From Rhizophagus prolifer (taxonomy: Eukaryota; Glomeromycota; Glomeromycetes; Glomerales; Glomeraceae), in NCBI GenBank assembly GCA_019425655.1, contig NQWY01024831.1, positions 61,820-125,819 on the forward strand: 64,000 nt of DNA. Reading direction: 5' to 3'. Below the pieces are notes generated by a model. The model was not told the origin of the DNA. It ran no database searches and saw only the letters and a program-made list of their open reading frames with translations. The stretch's first letter is position 1. Each line of letters opens with the position of its first letter. This document shows, one piece after another, positions 43,517 through 52,631 of the stretch. The position numbers and the translations under genes were made by a program.

Positions 43517-44455
43517 ATGTCAGATCAAGCAAGTTATTTGTTTTCTACGAGAACCAGCCACGAGTTGGCAGAAAAAATTGCTCAGTTCTATGGGCAGCCA
43601 TTGGGAAAAATCAATATTCAGCATTTCAGCGACGGAGAATTTGAACCGGTTTTGGAACAATCCGTTAGAGGAAGCCGGGTTTTTCTTATCGCGTCTACCT
43701 TTCCTCCGGCAGACAATCTTTTGGAATTGTTATTAATGATCGATGCGGCCAAAAGAGCTTCTGCAAAGAATATTACAGTTGTAATCCCATATTACGGATT
43801 AGCCAGACAAGACAGAAAAGATAAGCCGAGAGCACCAATCGGAGCAAAGCTAGTCGCCAATCTTTTGACGGCTGCAGGAGCGACGAGAATTATGACGATG
43901 GATCTTCATGCTGATCAGATCCAAGGTTTCTTTGAGATTCCTGTCGATCATCTTTATGCTTCTACTATTTTCGTGGACTATATTCAGTCACTTAATCTGG
44001 ATAATCTTACCATAGCATCACCGGATATGGGGGGCGCAAAAAGAGCAAAAAACTACGCAGGTCATCTGGGTGCCGATGTCGTAATCTGCTATAAAGAAAG
44101 AAAAAAAGCCAATGTGGTTGAAGAGATGTTTCTGATTGGGGATGTTAAGGATAAAAATGTGATTCTTATTGATGATATGATTGACACTGCAGGAACACTT
44201 TGCAAAGCAGCGGATATCTTAATGGAAAAAGGAGCGAGATCTGTAAGAGCAATGGCAACACACGGTGTACTTTCGGGTAAAGCTTATGAAAATATCGAAA
44301 ATTCTAAATTATTGGAAGTTATCGTAACAGATTCTATCCCGCAAAAAATGGATAAATCCTCCAAAATAAAGGTGCTTTCCTGCGCATCCTTATTTGCCGA
44401 TGTGATGAATAGCGTGCACGAACACAAATCAATTAGTGATAAATTCATTATCTAA
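43517..44455 (+). CDS. prs: Ribose-phosphate pyrophosphokinase
   Basis: 312 residues, usual size. FSDGEFEPVLEQSVRG, YGLARQDRKDKPRAPI, the PRPP-synthase signature DLHADQIQGFFEIPVDHL (about 133-150) and the PRPP-binding loop VILIDDMIDTAGTLCKAA. It makes PRPP from ribose 5-phosphate and ATP for nucleotide, NAD (NadC in this window), His and Trp synthesis. It is followed by rplY after 45 bp, which has its own -7 element. Confidence 0.96.
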   Translation: MSDQASYLFSTRTSHELAEKIAQFYGQPLGKINIQHFSDGEFEPVLEQSVRGSRVFLIASTFPPADNLLELLLMIDAAKRASAKNITVVIPYYGLARQDRKDKPRAPIGAKLVANLLTAAGATRIMTMDLHADQIQGFFEIPVDHLYASTIFVDYIQSLNLDNLTIASPDMGGAKRAKNYAGHLGADVVICYKERKKANVVEEMFLIGDVKDKNVILIDDMIDTAGTLCKAADILMEKGARSVRAMATHGVLSGKAYENIENSKLLEVIVTDSIPQKMDKSSKIKVLSCASLFADVMNSVHEHKSISDKFII

Positions 44456-44466
44456 GAAAAAAATTA

Positions 44467-44474
44467 TATATTTG
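44467..44474 (+). promoter_or_regulatory. rplY promoter -7 element TATATTTG
   Basis: Exact TAnnTTTG match between prs and rplY, 26 bases before the ATG. Confidence 0.65.
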
Positions 44475-44500
44475 CAACCTCAAATTTTAATCATTATATA

Positions 44501-45154
44501 ATGAAATCTATTACAATTCAAGGTACAAAAAGAGAAAGCGTGGGCAAAAAGTCTACAAAAGCTTTACGTGATGCTGAATTAGTTCCTTGTGTTGTTTACG
44601 GAGGTAAAGAGCCATTGAATTTTTCTACTGAAGAAAAATCTTTCAAAGGTTTGGTATATACTCCTGAAGCACACACGGTATCTATTGAGGTTGACGGACA
44701 AACAATTCCTGCTGTTCTTCAGGATATCCAATTTCACCCGATCACAGACAGAATCCTACATGTGGATTTCTATCAATTATCAGACGATAAGCCGGTAATT
44801 ATGGAAGTTCCTGTAAGAATTACTGGTCGTGCAAGAGGTGTTGTTGCCGGTGGTGTTCTTAGACAAACTTTCAGAAAACTGAAAATAAAAGCGATTCCTG
44901 CAAACTTGCCGGACGAAATCGTTGTAGATGTAACACCATTGAGAATCGGTAACAAATTCTATGTTGAGGCTCTTAAAAATGACGCTTACACTTTTATGCA
45001 TCCGGACAATGCCGTTATCGTAGCCGTTAAGATGTCTAGAAATGCTATGAAAGGAGGTGCTGCTGCAATGGATGATGAAGATGAAGAAATGGCAGAAGAA
45101 GTAAAAGATCAATCTCCACTTGTTCCGACAACTGAAGAAAAATCTGAGGAATAA
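44501..45154 (+). CDS. rplY: 50S ribosomal protein L25 (Ctc form)
   Basis: 217 residues. The N-terminal L25 domain ([32 protein letters not shown]) binds 5S rRNA. The C-terminal TL5-like beta domain ([33 protein letters not shown]) makes it the long Ctc form. It ends in an acidic tail ([14 protein letters not shown]) typical of Bacteroidetes. Paired with prs, as often seen. A strong hairpin terminator follows. Confidence 0.95.
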   Translation: MKSITIQGTKRESVGKKSTKALRDAELVPCVVYGGKEPLNFSTEEKSFKGLVYTPEAHTVSIEVDGQTIPAVLQDIQFHPITDRILHVDFYQLSDDKPVIMEVPVRITGRARGVVAGGVLRQTFRKLKIKAIPANLPDEIVVDVTPLRIGNKFYVEALKNDAYTFMHPDNAVIVAVKMSRNAMKGGAAAMDDEDEEMAEEVKDQSPLVPTTEEKSEE

Positions 45155-45179
45155 AAAGTATTCCAGATAAAATATCATA

Positions 45180-45214
45180 GCCATAGAATATATAATTCTA
45201 TGGCTTTTTTCATA
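45180..45214 (+). terminator. Intrinsic terminator after rplY
   Basis: AGCCATAGAAT-ATATA-ATTCTATGGCT followed by TTTTTT: an 11-bp perfect stem. Confidence 0.9.
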
Positions 45215-45242
45215 TCTTTATATATAATAAAAATGATTTGAT

Positions 45243-46068
45243 ATGAAAAACTTCTATTCTCTGCTCTATTTACATCAGTTATATGCCACGCGCAAACATC
45301 AGTTTATACAGAAGATTTTGAAAACGTAACAGACTTATATGGTGCAAACTGGACACTTTACAATGACACAAATACTCCTTACGGTACATATGCAGCATTA
45401 TTTTCCAATGCTTGGGAAATTGTTAAGTGGAGTGCGGAAAGTGGAAATACGGTAGTTTCCTCGCCGTCCTGGTTTACTACAATAGCACCGGCAGACAGAT
45501 GGCTTATCTCTCCGGCTATAACCTTACCTTCAAACTCTACAATCTCTCTTGAATTTTTTGCAAGATCTCATGATGTAAGCCCTTACGATGATGGTTTCAA
45601 ACTAAAAATTTCTACAACTAATACTACAAAAGCAGCTTCACTAATATTCAGACAGTAGATCATGCTCCCAATGTTCCTATTTCAAGTCAGCTAACACCAT
45701 ATACGGTTAATTTATCCGCTTATGCAGGGCAAACTATCTATCTGGCTTGGGTAAACGACTATACCAATGGAAACCTGCTGAGTGTAGATGATATTAATGT
45801 AACAGCTACCCCATTAATGTCAGTTAGTGATTTTAGTAAAAAAAGCTTAACATTATATCCTAACCCTACAGACAACTACTTTCAGCTAAACTCAAATAAC
45901 GAAAAACCAGAATCTGTAAAAGTTTTTGATCTTTCAGGAAAATTGATCAAAGAATTTTCAGATCTTAATTCTGAAAAATATGATATCGCGAATCTTAAAC
46001 CGGGAATTTATAATGTCTCTGTTCAAAGTTCAAAATCTACACAAAACATCAAACTTATTAAAAAATAA
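45243..46068 (+). pseudogene. Broken T9SS-secreted choice-of-anchor (cleaved adhesin-like) protein
   Basis: Three pieces of one gene in different frames. Right after the ATG an A run seems one base short, so the signal peptide is read in the wrong frame and stops after 28 codons. The main piece (frame of 45242 to the TAG at 45656) has EDFENVTDLYGANWTLYND and WLISPAITLPSNSTISLEFFARSHD, a jelly-roll 'choice-of-anchor J'-like domain. A second -1 shift near 45640 leads into the last piece, with YAGQTIYLAWVNDYTN and the sorting domain (LYPNPTDNYFQLNS...LKPGIYNVSVQSSKSTQNIKLIKK). Both shifts are single-base losses. Either decayed or affected by sequence errors. Confidence 0.8.
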
Positions 46069-46103
46069 ATCGAGATAATCGCCCTTTATATGTTATAAAA
46101 TAA

Positions 46104-46133
46104 AAAACCTCAGAAATACTTCTGAGGTTTTTT
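46104..46133. terminator. Bidirectional terminator between the T9SS pseudogene and the NlpC/P60 gene
   Basis: AAAACCTCAGAA-ATAC-TTCTGAGGTTTT, with A and T runs on the two sides, serving both convergent genes. Confidence 0.85.
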
Positions 46134-46153
46134 CTGAATATTTTTCAGTCTCT

Positions 46154-46816
46154 CTAATTATTTAATGCACTTAATGTGTTCTCTTTAACGATTCGCTTAG
46201 CGAATTTGAATTTTGGTCCCCAATAGCTGTCATCCAGAGAAGAAACCATTACACCTTTGGACGTTGCTGCGTGAATGAACTTCACCTCACCTTCCGGCGT
46301 TACCTCTTCCACGATTCCCACGTGAGAAATTCTGCTGCCTCTGTGTGAGAAAAACACCAGATCTCCTTTCTGAAGTTCTGTTTTTTCTACAGAATCTCCT
46401 TCTTGAGATTGTTGAGCTGCAACTCTTGGCAAGTTCATACCTGCTGCTGCGCCAAATACTGATAACACGAATGCCGAGCAATCTATTCCGCTTCTGGAAG
46501 TTCCCCCGAATCTGTATGGAGTTCCTAGATAACTTTCAGCTTCAGATAAGATATTGTCAATGGTGTTGCTGTATTTGATCGCATTTTCTATCGCAGATCT
46601 TTTGATAACCTCATTGGTATTAGCAATAGATGCTAAAACTTGTTGTCCTTTGTTGTTTGATTTGTTTGTTACGGGTTTTACGTTTACATCCAATGATGCA
46701 AACTTGGCATCAGTTTTGTATGTTTGATTGTTAGAAACCACATAGTTAGAAACGCAAGACTGAAGCGAAAAAAACGTGGTCACAAATAAGATATAAACTA
46801 GAACTCTTTTCTTCAT
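46154..46816 (-). CDS. NlpC/P60 (C40) cell-wall peptidase lipoprotein
   Basis: 220 residues. A lipoprotein signal ends in FFSLQSC (Cys21). The C40 domain occupies about 90-205, with catalytic Cys in SGIDCSAFVLSVFG (near 113), His in SRISHVGIVEEV (near 166) and the third polar residue in FIHAATSKG (His near 178). YRFGGTSRSGIDCSAF is the family signature. Such enzymes cut the D-Glu-DAP bond of the peptidoglycan stem. Minus-strand TATTTTTG at 46869-46876 is the likely -7 box. Confidence 0.92.
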   Translation of the reverse strand: MKKRVLVYILFVTTFFSLQSCVSNYVVSNNQTYKTDAKFASLDVNVKPVTNKSNNKGQQVLASIANTNEVIKRSAIENAIKYSNTIDNILSEAESYLGTPYRFGGTSRSGIDCSAFVLSVFGAAAGMNLPRVAAQQSQEGDSVEKTELQKGDLVFFSHRGSRISHVGIVEEVTPEGEVKFIHAATSKGVMVSSLDDSYWGPKFKFAKRIVKENTLSALNN

Positions 46817-46868
46817 ATATATTTAATTATTTGTGTTAAACTTGAGTTGGTTTTTTGTGATTGCATAG

Positions 46869-46876
46869 CAAAAATA
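46869..46876 (-). promoter_or_regulatory. Possible promoter of the NlpC/P60 gene
   Basis: CAAAAATA on the plus strand, that is TATTTTTG on the minus strand, about 50 bases before the ATG. Confidence 0.4.
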
Positions 46877-46968
46877 GCCAATACTCATTAAAGGACATTT
46901 CAAATCAATTTGAGCGTTCTTGAGTTTAACATAATTTAACAGTCTTTTTAAGAATGTTAAAAAAAAAC

Positions 46969-47008
46969 AAACCGCAAAGCCTTTATTTAGACTTTGCGGT
47001 TTTATTTT
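46969..47008. terminator. Terminator after glutamine synthetase
   Basis: AAACCGCAAAG and CTTTGCGGTTT arms around a 12-base loop, flanked by A and T runs. It ends the minus-strand gene that stops at 47041. Confidence 0.85.
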
Positions 47009-47040
47009 TAGTTAAGATTCTTTAACGTTTTTGTAGATAT

Positions 47041-49239
47041 TTATCTAGTGAAGAGTAATTCTCTATATTTTGTCATCGGCCACAGCTCATCGTCTACCAT
47101 CATTTCCAAAGCATCTGATGCCTCTCTGATGTTATCAAAAAGAGGCTTAACTTTGTTACAGTATTCCTCTGCTTGTTTTTGACTTCCTGATGTATTTTTA
47201 GCCTTTTCTTTCGCTGCCAAAAGATTATCAACACCAATTTTGATCTGAGAAACATTACCGGAAATATCAGAAATCAAACTCAATTGTTCTTTTGCCAAAG
47301 TCTTGAATTCTTTCTCGCTGAAAATCTCTTTCAACCCCTTAACGTTTTCAATTAATCTGTTTTGATAATTAAGCGCTGCAGGAATAATGTGGTTTCTTGC
47401 GATATCTGCCAAAACTCTGGCTTCGATATCAATGACTGTTGAGTATTTTTCCAGCTTGATTTCGTTTCTGGCTTCGAACTCACGGTGTGAGTAAATTCCT
47501 AGCTCTTCATAAAGCTCAACGAATTTTTGGTCTAATTCCATTTTAAGAGCTTCCGGAGTTGTTTTCAAGTTGTTAAGACCTCTTTTCTTAGCTTCTTTTG
47601 CCCAATCGTCTGAATAACCGTCACCTTCGAACATAATGCTCTTAGATTGCTTGATGTATTCTCTTAATACATTGAAAATGGCTTCATCTTTCTTAAGACC
47701 AGTTTCAATTAAAGCATCCACTTCAGCCTTGAAAGTTTTCAATTGTTTAGCAGCAATTACGTTCATTACAGTCATTACTTCCGCACAGTTTGCAGAAGAA
47801 CCAACCGCTCTGATTTCGAATTTGTTTCCTGTGAATGCAAATGGAGATGTTCTGTTTCTGTCAGTATTATCTAAAAGAATTTCAGGGATCTTTCCAACAA
47901 CATTCAGTTTTAATTCAGTTTTTTCTTCCGGAGATAATTTTCCGTCCGTCACTTTTTCCAATTCTTCCAAAACGCCGAACAACTGACTTCCAATAAATGC
48001 GGAAATAATTGCCGGTGGTGCTTCGTTAGCTCCTAATCTGTGATCGTTGCTTGCAGATGCAATACTAGCTCTCAACAAATCCGCATAATCGTGAACTGCT
48101 TTCAAAGTATTTACAAAAAATGTCAGGAACTGAAGGTTTTTCTTTGGATTTTTACCCGGACTCAAAAGGTTTTCGCCCGTGTCAGTTCCCAAAGACCAGT
48201 TATTATGTTTTCCACTTCCGTTGACACCGGCAAATGGTTTTTCGTGAAATAAAATGTGGAAGTGATGTTTGTGAGCAATTCTTGCCATAATATCCATTAA
48301 TAATGAATTGTGATCAACAGCAACATTCGCTTCTTCAAACATTGGTGCCAATTCGAATTGGTTAGGTGCAACCTCGTTGTGACGCGTTGTTACAGGAATT
48401 CCTAACTTCATACATTCGATTTCCAATTCCTTCATATAGTTCATCACTCTTGTAGGAATTGACCCAAAATAATGATCATCAAGCTGTTGTCCTTTCGCCG
48501 GAGAATGTCCAAGTAAAGTTTTCCCTGTCAAAACCAAATCCGGTCTTGATTGATACAAAGCTGTATCTACTAGGAAATATTCTTGTTCCCAACCCAGTGT
48601 CGGAGAAACTTTTGTTACATTTTTATCGAAGTAAGATTTACAAACATCTGTCGCCGCTTCATCAACCGCATTCAGAGCTCTTAACAAAGGTGCTTTATAA
48701 TCTAAAGTTTCACCAGTATAAGAAATGAAAATGGAAGGGATACAAAGTGTAGTTCCCATAATAAAAGCCGGAGAAGTCGGATCCCAAGCGGTATAACCTC
48801 TCGCTTCGAATGTATTTCTGATTCCACCATTCGGGAAAGAAGAAGCATCCGGCTCCTGCTGAATCAACATTCCGCCACTGAATCTCTCGATAGCTCTTCC
48901 ACCTTCTATAGGTGTAAAGAAAGAATCGTGCTTTTCAGCAGTTGCACCTGTTAACGGTTGAAACCAGTGCGTGTAATGGGTAACGCCTTTTGACATAGCC
49001 CAATCCTTCATCGCAACAGCTACCTGGTCCGCAATGTGTCTCTGGATTTTTGTTCCTTTTTTAATGGCATCCAAAATAGATTGGAACGCTTCTTTAGTCA
49101 GATATTCTCTCATTGTTTCTTCTGAGAATACATTTTGACAAAACAATTCAGACAGTTTTGCAGGAACTTCTATGAAATTATCTTTTCTGTAATTTCTGAA
49201 TGGAAGCTCGGCTAAGGCTTTAAATCTTAATGTTGACAT
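47041..49239 (-). CDS. glnN: Glutamine synthetase type III
   Basis: 732 residues, the length of GSIII rather than the ~470 of GSI. Signatures: FTPIEGGRAIERFSGG, LGWEQEYFLVD (metal ligands), TTRHNEVAPNQFELAP, KPFAGVNGSGKHNNWSLGTD and the C-terminal EFEARNEIKLEKYS. It joins ammonia to glutamate with ATP in the cytoplasm and is the main ammonium-assimilating enzyme of many Bacteroidetes. A minus-strand TAAATTTG lies 26 bases upstream; no NtrC-like site is visible. Confidence 0.95.
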   Translation of the reverse strand: MSTLRFKALAELPFRNYRKDNFIEVPAKLSELFCQNVFSEETMREYLTKEAFQSILDAIKKGTKIQRHIADQVAVAMKDWAMSKGVTHYTHWFQPLTGATAEKHDSFFTPIEGGRAIERFSGGMLIQQEPDASSFPNGGIRNTFEARGYTAWDPTSPAFIMGTTLCIPSIFISYTGETLDYKAPLLRALNAVDEAATDVCKSYFDKNVTKVSPTLGWEQEYFLVDTALYQSRPDLVLTGKTLLGHSPAKGQQLDDHYFGSIPTRVMNYMKELEIECMKLGIPVTTRHNEVAPNQFELAPMFEEANVAVDHNSLLMDIMARIAHKHHFHILFHEKPFAGVNGSGKHNNWSLGTDTGENLLSPGKNPKKNLQFLTFFVNTLKAVHDYADLLRASIASASNDHRLGANEAPPAIISAFIGSQLFGVLEELEKVTDGKLSPEEKTELKLNVVGKIPEILLDNTDRNRTSPFAFTGNKFEIRAVGSSANCAEVMTVMNVIAAKQLKTFKAEVDALIETGLKKDEAIFNVLREYIKQSKSIMFEGDGYSDDWAKEAKKRGLNNLKTTPEALKMELDQKFVELYEELGIYSHREFEARNEIKLEKYSTVIDIEARVLADIARNHIIPAALNYQNRLIENVKGLKEIFSEKEFKTLAKEQLSLISDISGNVSQIKIGVDNLLAAKEKAKNTSGSQKQAEEYCNKVKPLFDNIREASDALEMMVDDELWPMTKYRELLFTR

Positions 49240-49264
49240 AAAAAGTGTGTTATTTTAAACGAGG

Positions 49265-49272
49265 CAAATTTA
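49265..49272 (-). promoter_or_regulatory. glnN promoter -7 element
   Basis: CAAATTTA on the plus strand, that is TAAATTTG on the minus strand, 25 bases before the glnN ATG, in the 281-bp divergent region shared with the DUF6909 gene. Confidence 0.6.
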
Positions 49273-49487
49273 CAAAAAATATAATTCGAAATTAGTTTAC
49301 CCCTTAAAATTTATAGACACTTTCAAATAAAATAAATTTTAACTAACAACAACCCCTTAATTTCACAACATCAACACAAGTTAAAGAGAAAAGAATGTTT
49401 AGTTTTTATTATCAAAACATGAATAAAAATTTATTTTAGAATATAGACAGGAAAGTTTAACTTTAAAAACTGTTGTCAAGAAAGTCA

Positions 49488-49495
49488 TAACTTTG
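49488..49495 (+). promoter_or_regulatory. DUF6909 gene promoter -7 element TAACTTTG
   Basis: TAnnTTTG match 25 bases before the ATG; TTG at 49473 is closer than the usual -33 spacing. Nothing else was recognised between 49273 and 49487. Confidence 0.5.
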
Positions 49496-49520
49496 CAGAC
49501 TTTTACAAAAATTTTAATAT

Positions 49521-51188
49521 ATGGCAAATTCAAGAGCAAGAGAAACCACAGAAGCTATCGAAAGATTATATGTCTCTATGAGACACTTATTCTATAGAGG
49601 ATTTTTCAAACCATCTGGAGTGTCGGGTGAATCATTAAGAAAATTATTAATGATTATCAATCCGGAGATCTACGGAAGTATGAGCGTTCCTAATAAGATA
49701 GAACTGGACGGTTTGCTTTATGTTCTTGATCGTCTTCCGGAAGGTATCGAAGAATGTTCTTTTATCCATTTAACTTCCGACGAAGGCTTCGATAAAGGAA
49801 GTTTTGAACCAATCGTTCCGAAGAAAAGACGCAGAAATTGCTACAGAATAGATGAACACCAGATGAACATCGAAGTTCTTTTGGGTCGCTCTGAGATTTA
49901 TGACATCCTGACTCACTTAACGTTCCTTTATCTGGAAGCAGACAAAATCAGAAACATCGGTTTCGATCTGGATAACGAAGGTCGCCCGAAACGCATTTGG
50001 AAAATCATCGAAGAAGTTGCTAAAGGCGAGAAAAAATACAGCAGAAAAGAAAAAGAAGTTGCATTGATTCATCTTTCTTCCTTCTTAGGACGAACTTTTG
50101 ATGAAACACTTAATGCTTATAACAACTTTGGAGATGATAAAAATCCCGACCGCTTGTTCAAGATTATTTACTGGCTCGGTCAGATTAGCCTGGAAGACTG
50201 GAAAGAATTAAGAGAGAGAGAAATCTATTTCTCAGCCATTCTTCAGGAAAGAGTCGGACATCACCTTTTCGGGGAAAAATGGGCCAATAAGATCAAACAG
50301 GTTTTGGTGGAAAACAATCTTCATATGAGACCGCTTCATATCATCAGTGCCAATATGCACTCTGTGAAAAATATGGTTTTTGCCAATGATGCTCTTAATA
50401 AAAAAGGAACAAAAGAGGTTGATTATAAATTATTTGCTGACATCAGTAACAAAAAAGAACTTCAGGAAAAAGTGCTTGATCACGCTCTGAAAGAAGGAAT
50501 GATCTATATTGATGACAATAGCGGAAGCAACATTGATGTTCAAATCATCGATCTTGCTAAAACTGAACTTAAGAATACCGTTTTCGCCAATCAAAAATAT
50601 AAAGGTGACGATGTGATCCTGGTTTTTGATTACGCTTTTGGAGAACAGGCTTTTGAGGTAATGGACGAATTACTAAGACCTTATGAAGTGAAAGGCGAAG
50701 TCTATATGATGAAAGTGAAATCGGTTTCGATAATGGGTAAAGCCGGGATCTTAACCGGAGGAAAAGGCGATATTATGATCCCGACTTCTCACATCTTTGA
50801 AGGTACTGCTGATAATTATGTTTTCGAAAATGCTCTAAAGGCAACTGATTTTGTAGATGATGAGATCAAATCTTTCGAAGGACCGATGATCACTGTTTTG
50901 GGAACATCGCTTCAGAACAAAGACATTTTATCTTACTTTATGACAACGTCCTGGAAAGCTATCGGCCTGGAAATGGAAGGCGCACATTATCAAAAAGCGA
51001 TTCAGGTGGCGAGCAAAATCCGTCATCACATTTCTCCGGATCTGTTTGTAATGTATGCTTACTATGCATCGGATAATCCATTGGAAACAGGAAGTACATT
51101 ATCTTCCGGAGGACTTGGACTCACAGGTGTAAAACCAACTTATATGATTACTCATAAAATCATCGAGAAAATTCTTGAGAAGAAATAA
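49521..51188 (+). CDS. DUF6909 family protein with a nucleoside phosphorylase-like C-terminus
   Basis: 555 residues, cytosolic. The N-terminal half (RARETTEAIERLYVSMRHLFYRGFFKPSGVSGE...) is helical and matches what I know as DUF6909, widespread in Bacteroidetes. The C-terminal part (about 355-545) has DDVILVFDYAFGEQAFEVMDEL, GKAGILTGGKGDIMIPTSHIFEG and AIGLEMEGAHYQKAIQVA. The last resembles the LEMEGAA substrate loop of purine nucleoside phosphorylases and MTA/SAH nucleosidases. A nucleoside-cleaving or -binding role is inferred from this alone. It ends before a good terminator. Confidence 0.75.
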   Translation: MANSRARETTEAIERLYVSMRHLFYRGFFKPSGVSGESLRKLLMIINPEIYGSMSVPNKIELDGLLYVLDRLPEGIEECSFIHLTSDEGFDKGSFEPIVPKKRRRNCYRIDEHQMNIEVLLGRSEIYDILTHLTFLYLEADKIRNIGFDLDNEGRPKRIWKIIEEVAKGEKKYSRKEKEVALIHLSSFLGRTFDETLNAYNNFGDDKNPDRLFKIIYWLGQISLEDWKELREREIYFSAILQERVGHHLFGEKWANKIKQVLVENNLHMRPLHIISANMHSVKNMVFANDALNKKGTKEVDYKLFADISNKKELQEKVLDHALKEGMIYIDDNSGSNIDVQIIDLAKTELKNTVFANQKYKGDDVILVFDYAFGEQAFEVMDELLRPYEVKGEVYMMKVKSVSIMGKAGILTGGKGDIMIPTSHIFEGTADNYVFENALKATDFVDDEIKSFEGPMITVLGTSLQNKDILSYFMTTSWKAIGLEMEGAHYQKAIQVASKIRHHISPDLFVMYAYYASDNPLETGSTLSSGGLGLTGVKPTYMITHKIIEKILEKK

Positions 51189-51222
51189 AAATAGAAAGCC
51201 TCCAAATTGGAGGCTTTTTTGA
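51189..51222 (+). terminator. Terminator after the DUF6909 gene
   Basis: AAGCCTCCAA-ATTGGAGGCTT with a following T run. Confidence 0.85.
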
Positions 51223-51306
51223 ACCACAAAAGTCACAAAAGTTTTTGATTAATATAACTAAGTTTATCATTAAAATGATTCTTTTGTGACTTTTCTGGTT
51301 TATTTA

Positions 51307-52548
51307 TTAAATAAAATTTGCAATCGTGTAAATCAGCAAACCAACCAAGCCACCAACAATTGTTCCGTTGATTCTGATGAATTGCAAATCTTTCCCGACT
51401 TCCAGTTCCAGTTTTCGACTGAGCTCTTTGCCTTCCCAATTTCCTACAGTTGTGCTGATGAGTTCGCCAAAATTCTGAGTGTTTTTCAGAATATATTTAT
51501 AGGCCGTCAATCTAACCCAATTATCAATTCGGTTTTGGAATTGCTCGTCGTTTTGAAGATTAGAAACAAATTCATCAATATTTTTTTTGACATAAGATTT
51601 TAGTTTAGAATCTTCTTCAGACAATTCTTTCATCAATGATAATTTTAAGGATTGCCAAATATCGGATGAGTATTGTTTGATCTTATCACTTTGTAGAAAA
51701 TCCGTTTTGATCGAATCAAACTCCGTTTTCCACTTAGATTCTTCTTTCAGTTCTTTTGAAAAATCCAGGATTTTGTTGGTAATTTCTGCTCGTAATGGAT
51801 GACTAAGATTTTCTTCAACTTCCAGAAAATAATCGCTTAAACCTTTAGTGATTTTTTCGGCAATTTTATTATCCACAGATTTCGGAATCAAAAAGAAACT
51901 CTCCTTTCCTACTCTTTCAGAGATCATTTGTTGATTTTCGAGAATATACTTTTTGATTTGAGAACTTAGATTGGTAATGATTTTCTGATGATCATTTTTA
52001 TTGAGAAGATATTCGATTCCATTTCCGATGACCGAATTTAATTGGATAGAATCTGTCATTTCCTCAGCTTTATTTGAAATAAAATTCACAACAGATTCAT
52101 CATCGAGTTTATTAATAATATCTTTAAGAATTGATGACAGTTCATTAATCAAAAGATTTTGATTTTTATCCTTAGAAAGCCAATCGCCAACATAAACCGA
52201 AACTTTTAGTTTTTGAATGTAAGGACGGATATTTTGAGGCGAAAGAAAATTATCCACCACAAAGTTCCCAAGATTATCGCCAATTTTTTCTTTAGAATTT
52301 TCGATGAGGTTGGTGTGTGGAATTTTAAGCCCTAATGGATAATTGAAAAGCGCAGTCACAGCAAACCAATCCGCCAAAGCACCAACCATCGCCGCTTCGG
52401 AAAATGCCCTGATATAGCCAATCCAATGTGAATGATTTTCTTTTTGTAAAACCGTCATCGATACAAAAGTAACAGCCATCAGAATAAATAATCCTGTAGC
52501 AAGAGTTTTATACCGCCTGAGCTGCTGTTTTTTCAATTCATCATTCAT
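51307..52548 (-). CDS. DUF445 membrane protein (YjiN-like)
   Basis: 413 residues. A first membrane helix (TLATGLFILMAVTFVSMTVL) is followed by the family signature IRAFSEAAMVGALADWFAVTALFNYPLGLKIPHTNLI (about 47-83). A long helical middle (about 95-380) and a terminal helix (IVGGLVGLLIYTIANFI) complete the protein. Both ends lie in the membrane with the helical body between. Function unknown in all members I know. Confidence 0.88.
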   Translation of the reverse strand: MNDELKKQQLRRYKTLATGLFILMAVTFVSMTVLQKENHSHWIGYIRAFSEAAMVGALADWFAVTALFNYPLGLKIPHTNLIENSKEKIGDNLGNFVVDNFLSPQNIRPYIQKLKVSVYVGDWLSKDKNQNLLINELSSILKDIINKLDDESVVNFISNKAEEMTDSIQLNSVIGNGIEYLLNKNDHQKIITNLSSQIKKYILENQQMISERVGKESFFLIPKSVDNKIAEKITKGLSDYFLEVEENLSHPLRAEITNKILDFSKELKEESKWKTEFDSIKTDFLQSDKIKQYSSDIWQSLKLSLMKELSEEDSKLKSYVKKNIDEFVSNLQNDEQFQNRIDNWVRLTAYKYILKNTQNFGELISTTVGNWEGKELSRKLELEVGKDLQFIRINGTIVGGLVGLLIYTIANFI

Positions 52549-52631
52549 AAATCAGGAAAATCGAAAATCATTCCAAACAAAATTATCAATATTTGATTAA
52601 AATAAATATTTTTACAAATAAATCTCTCCGA

